This document shows positions 59,149 to 64,000 of a stretch of DNA of 64,000 nucleotides, one piece after another. The position numbers and the translations under genes were made by a program. The stretch lies in the NCBI GenBank assembly GCA_016870355.1, contig VGBR01000011.1, positions 36,467 to 100,466 of the forward strand. The letters run 5' to 3'. Numbering within the stretch: the stretch's first letter is position 1; every line of letters begins with the position of its first letter. A model generated the notes under the pieces. It searched no databases and was not told where the DNA came from. It saw nothing but the letters and a program-made list of their open reading frames with translations. The DNA is from Actinomycetota bacterium (GTDB taxonomy: Bacteria; Actinomycetota; Acidimicrobiia; IMCC26256; PALSA-555).

Positions 59149-59937
59149 GTGATCCGCGACTGGTCGGGCTTCATCGGTGGGCGGGTGGCGCTCGTCACGG
59201 GTTCGGGAGCCGGCATCGGGCGGGCCATCGGCATCCAGATGGCGCGCGCCGGCGCCGAGGTCTGGATCAACGACGTCGACGAGGCACGCGCCGACACGGT
59301 GGTACGCGAGATCGAGGCCGACGGGGGCAAGGCGCAACTGGTGGTTGCCGACGTGTGCGATCCCGCCGCGGTGCGCGAGATGGCCGCCACCACCGGGCCG
59401 CTCGACATCATCGTGAACAACGCCGGCACCGGGGTCCGCGCCTTCGACTCCGGCGGCATCCCGCTCGTGCCCTTCGCCGAGAGTGACCCCGCCGACTGGG
59501 AGCCGGTGATGCGGGTGAACCTCACCGGTGTCCTGCACGTCACCCACGCCTACCTGCCCGACATGATCGAGCGGGGGTGGGGTCGGGTGCTGACGATCGT
59601 GTCCGATGCCGGGCGCAAGGGGGAGCGCCGCCAGGTCGTCTACGGCGCGGCGAAGGCCGCGGCGATGGGCTTCACCCGGGGCCTTGCCGCCGAGGTCGGG
59701 CGCCAGGGCATCACGGTCAACTGCATCGCACTCGGATCCATGCGCCATGGTGCGCTGGCCGCCGCAGTCGACGCGGACCCGGAGCTCGAGCGGAAGCTGA
59801 CGGGCGCTTACCCGGTCGGTCGGCTCGGACGCGTCGACGATCCTGCGCCGCTCGCGGTCCTGCTCTGCAGCGACGCCGCCGAATGGATCACCGGCCAGGT
59901 GTATCCCGTCGACGGGGGTTACGCGCCCGCGCTTTGA
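59149..59937 (+). CDS. Short-chain dehydrogenase/reductase (SDR)
   Basis: A 262-residue classical SDR: VTGSGAGIGRAIG cofactor motif, DIIVNNAGTG, the catalytic Ser in TIVSDAG and YGAAK (YxxxK), ending with TGQVYPVDGGYAPAL. The substrate cannot be told. I chose GTG 59149, which has GGAAGG about 9 bases upstream and fits the family length; an in-frame ATG at 59095 would overlap the start of the divergent propeller gene. Confidence 0.88.
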   Translation: MIRDWSGFIGGRVALVTGSGAGIGRAIGIQMARAGAEVWINDVDEARADTVVREIEADGGKAQLVVADVCDPAAVREMAATTGPLDIIVNNAGTGVRAFDSGGIPLVPFAESDPADWEPVMRVNLTGVLHVTHAYLPDMIERGWGRVLTIVSDAGRKGERRQVVYGAAKAAAMGFTRGLAAEVGRQGITVNCIALGSMRHGALAAAVDADPELERKLTGAYPVGRLGRVDDPAPLAVLLCSDAAEWITGQVYPVDGGYAPAL

Positions 59938-59947
59938 GACCGGCGAG

Positions 59948-60370
59948 CTACGCGAACGGCGACTCGATGCGGACGCCGTCGATGATGCTGCCGGGATGCA
60001 GATCCTCGGTGACGAGACGGCTGGCGCCCGAGCGGCGCGCGGCCACGAGGATGAGCGCGTCCCAGAACGAGAGCCGATGTGCGTCCTCGACCTCGCTCGC
60101 GGCGATCACATCGTCGGGTTCCAGCCGTTGCACCGGCCAGGCGCTGTAGTTCTCGATCACGGCGCGGGCCAATGGCCGCGGCATCGGCGGGATCAGCTTC
60201 CGTGTCAGGTTCACGTACAGCTCTTGGAGCACCTGGGTGCTCAACGTGCCCGAACCGCTCGTCCAGAGATCGGCGACGACTGATCGTGCACGATCGTGCT
60301 TGATGCCTGCGTCGACATCGTGCGCGTACACGAGCACGTTGGTATCGACGAAGGTGAGCTCAGCGTTCAT
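59948..60370 (-). CDS. vapC: VapC-type PIN-domain toxin
   Basis: A 140-residue PIN-domain ribonuclease. The acidic residues appear in FVDTNVLVYAHD, in the LQELYVNL helix, in SFWDALILVAA and in LVTEDLH. VapC toxins cut tRNA or rRNA and are held in check by the cognate VapB. The ATG 60370 overlaps the antitoxin end by 11 bases. Confidence 0.88.
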   Translation of the reverse strand: MNAELTFVDTNVLVYAHDVDAGIKHDRARSVVADLWTSGSGTLSTQVLQELYVNLTRKLIPPMPRPLARAVIENYSAWPVQRLEPDDVIAASEVEDAHRLSFWDALILVAARRSGASRLVTEDLHPGSIIDGVRIESPFA

Positions 60371-60596
60371 GGAGCTCGTCACGCGAGGGGAGAGGTCGAC
60401 CTCCTCCATGGAACCCGGTTTCCAACAAGGCCAGGGCTCGGCGACGGGCGGCGTCGTAGCGCGCGTCGTCCGCGACCAGCGCCTCGAGCTGCTCGGCAAC
60501 AAGGCGGCTCACTGAGGTCGAACGCTCCGCGGCCAGCATGCGGGCACGGCGCACGATCTCTTCGTCGAGCTGCACGGTGATGTTCCGGCGACCCAT
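60360..60596 (-). CDS. vapB: VapB-type ribbon-helix-helix antitoxin
   Basis: A 78-residue protein with an RHH DNA-binding N-terminus (RRNITVQLDEEIVRRARMLAAERSTSVSRLV) and a C-terminal tail that would bind the toxin. ATG 60596 follows a TAACGT box by 7 bases. Two perfect palindromes lie directly upstream and are the likely autorepression site. Confidence 0.85.
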   Translation of the reverse strand: MGRRNITVQLDEEIVRRARMLAAERSTSVSRLVAEQLEALVADDARYDAARRRALALLETGFHGGGRPLPSRDELHER

Positions 60597-60603
60597 CGGG
60601 TGA

Positions 60604-60640
60604 ACGTTACCACAGGATCTGTGGACCACAGAAACTGTGG
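60604..60640 (-). promoter_or_regulatory. vapBC promoter with double operator
   Basis: Minus-strand TAACGT (60604-60609) is 7 bases before ATG 60596. Next to it are two perfect inverted repeats, CCACAG-GAT-CTGTGG (60610-60624) and CCACAG-AAA-CTGTGG (60626-60640), separated by one base. Their 16-base spacing suits two dimers of an RHH repressor side by side. Confidence 0.75.
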
Positions 60641-61774
60641 TCAAGGGAGGAAGAAGAGCCGGTCCTGGATCGAGAGGTACGCGCCGGCGTTCGTCACCGA
60701 GAGGATGCCGGTGAGCGGTGCGCCGGTGCGGTCGATGCTGCTGGTGTAGGTCGTCACGGTTGTCGGCACCGCGCTGGCGTCGAGTCGCCCGATCGTCACC
60801 GTCGTCGCATCGAGCGAGGCGGCCTGGTACCACACACCGCTCGTGCCGACTGCGGCCGAGAGCAATCCATCGATCGGCACCGTCTGCGTCACCGCACCGG
60901 TCGACGCGTCGCGCCCGATGAGCGAAGACGATTCGAGGTCCTGTGCCCAGAGCGTTCCGTCGACGACACCCAGCAGCTGGTTGGGCCCGTCCGAGTCGAT
61001 GGTGGCTGCGACTGCGTTCGTGGCATCGAAACGCAACAGGCGAGCACCGGCCAGGCTCTGCACCGCGACCCACGCCGAGTCCCCATCCGCGGCCAACCCG
61101 AGCAGCGACTCTTCGGGTGCGAGTGTGAGCACAGCTTCCGCGGTGGTCGCGTCGGCACGCACCCGGTAGATCTCAGCCGGCGCGTCGACGCTCGCCGCGC
61201 TCGCGGCCCACAGGTCGGTGGTGGTCGCGTCGGCTGCGGCAACGCATCCAGTCGCCACGCTGATCCGGCGACCGAGCGTGCCGTCGGCGGCGGCCACCTC
61301 GAGCAGCTCCGCGCCCGCGGCGCCGCCGAGCTGATCGCACGTCCCGGTCCACACACCAGTCGCGGAGGCGGTGAGCGCGGTCACCGTGCAGCCAACCACG
61401 ACGTCGACCACCGGGCCGAGCGCGACGGCACCCGCGTCAAGGCGCGCCAGTCGCCCCACGGGTGATGTCGCGGCGAGCGAGTCGCGCACGACCACCCAGG
61501 CGGGAGCGTCCGGCGGCTGTGCGACGTCACCCGTCGAGAGGCCACCCGCGCTGATCGACTGCGCACCCGGCACCGACACGCGCGCTGGCTGGCTGAGCGC
61601 AGGGTCGAGCGAGACGGCGGGGGTGCTCCCGTTCGGCGCCTGGCAGGTCGCTGGCGGTGCGGACTGCTCGGGCGTGACGACTCGGCGACCGCGCTCGTCA
61701 CCGCCGACGAGCAGCGCAGCCGCGCTCCCGGCGATGAGGGCCAACGCTGCTACCGCGATCACACTCCGCTTCAC
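60641..61774 (-). CDS. Membrane-anchored beta-propeller protein
   Basis: A 377-residue protein from GTG 61774, which overlaps the upstream stop as GTGA. An N-terminal helix (SVIAVAALALIAGSAAALLVGG) anchors or exports it. The rest is repeated strands with Trp-Val/Trp-Ala motifs (WVVVRDSLAA, GVWTGTCDQL, SAWVAVQSLAGARLLRFDA, GVWYQAASLDA), a seven-bladed-like propeller without catalytic motif. Coupled to the GH43-like lipoprotein gene, so the two probably act together outside the cell. Confidence 0.75.
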   Translation of the reverse strand: MKRSVIAVAALALIAGSAAALLVGGDERGRRVVTPEQSAPPATCQAPNGSTPAVSLDPALSQPARVSVPGAQSISAGGLSTGDVAQPPDAPAWVVVRDSLAATSPVGRLARLDAGAVALGPVVDVVVGCTVTALTASATGVWTGTCDQLGGAAGAELLEVAAADGTLGRRISVATGCVAAADATTTDLWAASAASVDAPAEIYRVRADATTAEAVLTLAPEESLLGLAADGDSAWVAVQSLAGARLLRFDATNAVAATIDSDGPNQLLGVVDGTLWAQDLESSSLIGRDASTGAVTQTVPIDGLLSAAVGTSGVWYQAASLDATTVTIGRLDASAVPTTVTTYTSSIDRTGAPLTGILSVTNAGAYLSIQDRLFFLP

Positions 61775-62850
61775 GGGCCGCCTCCGATCACCGGCTTGCC
61801 GCCCGAGAACGTGAGCCGGCTGACGAACAACGAGCGCCAACCCACGTTGCGACTCCCGACACAACACGGCGTCCACGCATGGAACGCGAGCCACATCTGA
61901 CCACCGGCATCGACGACGACATCGGGACCACCGGGCCCGGCGCCGTGCGGGCCGCTCGCGACGAGCGCGGTGGTTCGCGGCTTGGTGCACCCACCCGACG
62001 GTGACGTGCACTGCGCGTACCCGATCGCGTACTCGCTGCTATCCCACCAGTTGGCGGAGTAGAAGAGCCAGTACGCGCCGTCCGCGAAGACCATCGCGGG
62101 CCCCTCGATCAGTCGCTTCCACGGCTCACGACCGCCCGAGCTCCCGTCCTCCCACGCCTGATCGACACCGATGAGCGCGCTCGCCGGGCCGGTGAGGCTG
62201 AGGCCGTCAGGCGCGAGCGGAGCGGACCAGATGTAGGTGGCGAGGTTGCAGCAGTTGCCGTCGTTCTTCCACAGCAACCACGCGTCGCCAGCGGGATCGA
62301 CGATCACCGACGGGTCGATCGAGCCGCCGTACCCGAAGTCGCATACGATCGGCCCGCTTCCGAACGGCTCGTACGGCCCGTCGACGTTGTCGGCAACCGC
62401 GACGCCAATGCACTGGTCGGGCGCCGACGCGTGCGGCGCGGTGTAGTACATGACCCACGAGTCGCCGAACGGCTCGACGGCCGGCGCCCAGTACCGGTGG
62501 CGCGTCGTCGCCTGCCACGTCGCCGGCAGGGGCTCGGCCAGCGCGTCGGGCACGCCCCTCGCCCACGCGCCGAGCGTGCTGCCGTGCCCGACGGGGACGC
62601 GCGGCCACCGACCGCTCCAGGAAGACGCGGTCGAGAAGGCGCGGAAGTCGGGGACGGCCGAGGTGGCGTCGGGGTCGTGCAGCACGACCTCGGGATCCGG
62701 GAAGTCGGTGTTGTAGGCGACCGGGCTCGGCGCGAACGATGTCGGCGGCGCTGGCGTCACCGGGACGCACGCGGCCGCGCCGAAGCTGAGCATCGCGAGC
62801 AGGAGCGCCGCCCACCCCCACCGGCCAGATCCCACGCTTGGTGGCCGCAT
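61771..62850 (-). CDS. GH43-like lipoprotein
   Basis: A 359-residue protein. The signal sequence ends LSFGAAAC, a plausible lipobox Cys. The five-bladed fold of family-43 glycosidases shows in DFPDPEVVLHDPD, RYWAPAVEPFGDSWVMYYTA, SIDPSVIVDPAG and LIEGPAMVFADGAYWLFYS, giving candidate catalytic Asp and Glu residues. It would cut arabinose- or xylose-containing glycans at the cell surface. ATG 62850 is 9 bases after a TAGCCT box; a GTG at 62859 is less likely. Confidence 0.8.
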   Translation of the reverse strand: MRPPSVGSGRWGWAALLLAMLSFGAAACVPVTPAPPTSFAPSPVAYNTDFPDPEVVLHDPDATSAVPDFRAFSTASSWSGRWPRVPVGHGSTLGAWARGVPDALAEPLPATWQATTRHRYWAPAVEPFGDSWVMYYTAPHASAPDQCIGVAVADNVDGPYEPFGSGPIVCDFGYGGSIDPSVIVDPAGDAWLLWKNDGNCCNLATYIWSAPLAPDGLSLTGPASALIGVDQAWEDGSSGGREPWKRLIEGPAMVFADGAYWLFYSANWWDSSEYAIGYAQCTSPSGGCTKPRTTALVASGPHGAGPGGPDVVVDAGGQMWLAFHAWTPCCVGSRNVGWRSLFVSRLTFSGGKPVIGGGP

Positions 62851-62859
62851 GAGCGCCAC

Positions 62860-62865
62860 AGGCTA
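62860..62865 (-). promoter_or_regulatory. -10 box TAGCCT of the GH43-propeller operon
   Basis: Minus-strand TAGCCT ends 9 bases before ATG 62850. It lies back-to-back with the ftsK promoter. Confidence 0.4.
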
Positions 62866-62932
62866 CCGAGGGCGCCCCGATCCCGCCACTGGTGTGGCTG
62901 CAAGGTCACGCTGTGGCCCCTGTGGCCGGTGT

Positions 62933-62938
62933 TACCGT
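62933..62938 (+). promoter_or_regulatory. -10 box TACCGT before ftsK
   Basis: TACCGT ends 8 bases before ATG 62947; the same box and spacing as at xerC. Confidence 0.5.
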
Positions 62939-62946
62939 CGTTGGCG

Positions 62947-64000
62947 ATGGCCACCAAGACCACCGCTCGGAAGCGCGCGCCCGCGAAGCGGTCCCGCGCA
63001 GCCTCGAAGCCCCGCGCGAAGCGGCCGCCGGCTGAGCCGCCCATCCGCGTCCGGGCCGCCGAGGCAGCCCGCCGCGAGCTCGGTGGCCACGGCGCCGATG
63101 CGGCTGCGGTCGGCCTGCTCGTCCTGGCCATCCTCACCACGCTCGGTCTCGCCTCCGACCTCGCCGGGCCGGTCGGGCAGGGGCTTGCCGACGGGTTCGC
63201 CACCCTCGCCGGCAAGGCTCGCTACGCGATCCCGGTCGTCGCGGTCGGCTTCGCCATCCTCGGCTTTCGCGTTGGTCCCGCCACGCGCCGTGCGGTTGCC
63301 GCCGAAGAAGCGGGCGATGAGCCGCCCACCGAGCCCGCGCCGATGCGCGTCGGCATCGGCATCACCCTCCTCGGGCTCGCCGCCGTCGGTGCGCTCCATC
63401 TCGCGGCCGACACGCCCGCGCTCGACGGCAAGCTCGCGCACCTGCAAGACGCCGGGGGCTACCTCGGCGGCTTCGCCGCGGGACCGCTCGCCGCGGCCGC
63501 CGGCGTCGTCGGCGCCGCGGTCGTGCTTGCCGGCATCGCCGTGCTCGGTGCGCTGCTCGCGCCCGGTGTGCCGATGCGCGATGTGATCGCGAGCATGGGG
63601 CGCGGCGCGCGCTGGGTCGGTGAGCAGGCCCGCGCGTACGGCGACCTCCCGTCACCGTCGCAACGTCACGATCCGCTGCACGGCATCGACGAGATCGATC
63701 TCACGCATGCCGACGCGCCGGGCTTCAATGGGCACGACGCCGAGCTCTACGACCTCGAATCCGACGCGAGCGCGTTCCCGCCGCCGGCCGCGGCCGGGAT
63801 GCCCGACTTCGCCGATTCTGCCTCTCCAGCGCAGATCGATGACACGCTCGACGACGCGGTGCCGGCCATCGAAGAGGACGCCGATGGGCAGCTCGCGATG
63901 GGTTCGGGCAAGAAGCGCAAGGGCGGCGCGTGGAAGTTGCCTGCGCTCTCGCTGCTCAAGCGGGGCGACGCCGCGTCGACCGATCGCAAGCTCGTCGACG
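62947..64000 (+). CDS. ftsK: DNA translocase FtsK, N-terminal part
   Basis: The first 351 codons of a gene that runs off the window. A basic Ala/Lys/Arg N-terminus is followed by four hydrophobic segments (AVGLLVLAILTTLGLAS, IPVVAVGFAILGF, VGIGITLLGLAAVGAL, AAGVVGAAVVLAGIAVLGALL), an acidic linker, and KLPALSLLKRGD, the usual lead-in to the FtsK alpha domain. FtsK pumps chromosome ends through the septum and activates XerCD. The motor domain is not in the window. Confidence 0.88.
   Translation, partial: MATKTTARKRAPAKRSRAASKPRAKRPPAEPPIRVRAAEAARRELGGHGADAAAVGLLVLAILTTLGLASDLAGPVGQGLADGFATLAGKARYAIPVVAVGFAILGFRVGPATRRAVAAEEAGDEPPTEPAPMRVGIGITLLGLAAVGALHLAADTPALDGKLAHLQDAGGYLGGFAAGPLAAAAGVVGAAVVLAGIAVLGALLAPGVPMRDVIASMGRGARWVGEQARAYGDLPSPSQRHDPLHGIDEIDLTHADAPGFNGHDAELYDLESDASAFPPPAAAGMPDFADSASPAQIDDTLDDAVPAIEEDADGQLAMGSGKKRKGGAWKLPALSLLKRGDAASTDRKLVD

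Overview
The window reads as a stretch of chromosome from a high-GC actinobacterium. GTG starts are frequent, start/stop overlaps (ATGA, GTGA, TGATG) are dense, and the gene order follows the actinobacterial backbone known from Mycobacterium tuberculosis: DUF2469-yraN-comM-dprA-xerC, rpsB-tsf-pyrH-frr-cdsA, dxr-rip1-ispG, proS, rimP-nusA-infB, rbfA-nrnA-truB-ribF-rpsO-pnp-M16 protease, dapB, rnj, ftsK. MurT/GatD and a WhiG-type sigma factor support this. A deep-branching class such as Acidimicrobiia is my best guess, but the sequence does not prove it. I see no prophage, insertion sequence, CRISPR array, rRNA or tRNA.

Layout. 1-7 kb: tail of the rnhB-side cluster, an enoyl-CoA hydratase, comM/dprA on the minus strand, an AbrB-type toxin-antitoxin-like pair, xerC and whiG. 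7-10 kb: a secreted M23-peptidase/lipase fusion and a beta-propeller protein. 10-19 kb: translation and envelope block (rpsB, tsf, pyrH, frr, cdsA, dxr, site-2 protease, ispG). 19-25.7 kb, mostly minus strand: an XRE/nucleotidyltransferase pair, gatD-murT with a methyltransferase, and assimilatory sulfur genes (cysH and a sulfite reductase) behind a cysteine-containing leader peptide. 25.7-31.6 kb: proS, a DUF1361 membrane protein, an ATP-dependent DNA ligase, a DapB-like dehydrogenase and a secreted protein. 31.6-45 kb: rimP-nusA-infB, DUF503-rbfA-nrnA-truB-ribF, rpsO, pnp and an M16 peptidase. 45-49 kb: a membrane-tethered sigma factor with two secreted partner proteins. 49-59 kb: dapB, a deletion scar of a branched-chain amino-acid transporter, regulators, a frameshifted glycine-rich surface protein, a diiron protein and rnj. 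58-64 kb: accessory secreted propeller/GH43-like proteins, an SDR, a VapBC pair and the start of ftsK.

Three themes stand out. (1) Many genes carry a TANNNT box 6-9 bases before the start codon and no Shine-Dalgarno sequence, which points to widespread leaderless transcription. (2) Short palindromic repeats occur between genes and even inside coding sequence (rimP). (3) The 45142-49159 locus joins an ECF sigma domain, a zinc anti-sigma motif, a membrane helix and an extracellular domain in one protein, and the next gene encodes a secreted protein with the same extracellular domain. This is the best candidate for an undescribed signalling system here.

Three apparent one-base frameshifts (near 18970, 40630 and 52445) could be real lesions or assembly errors.
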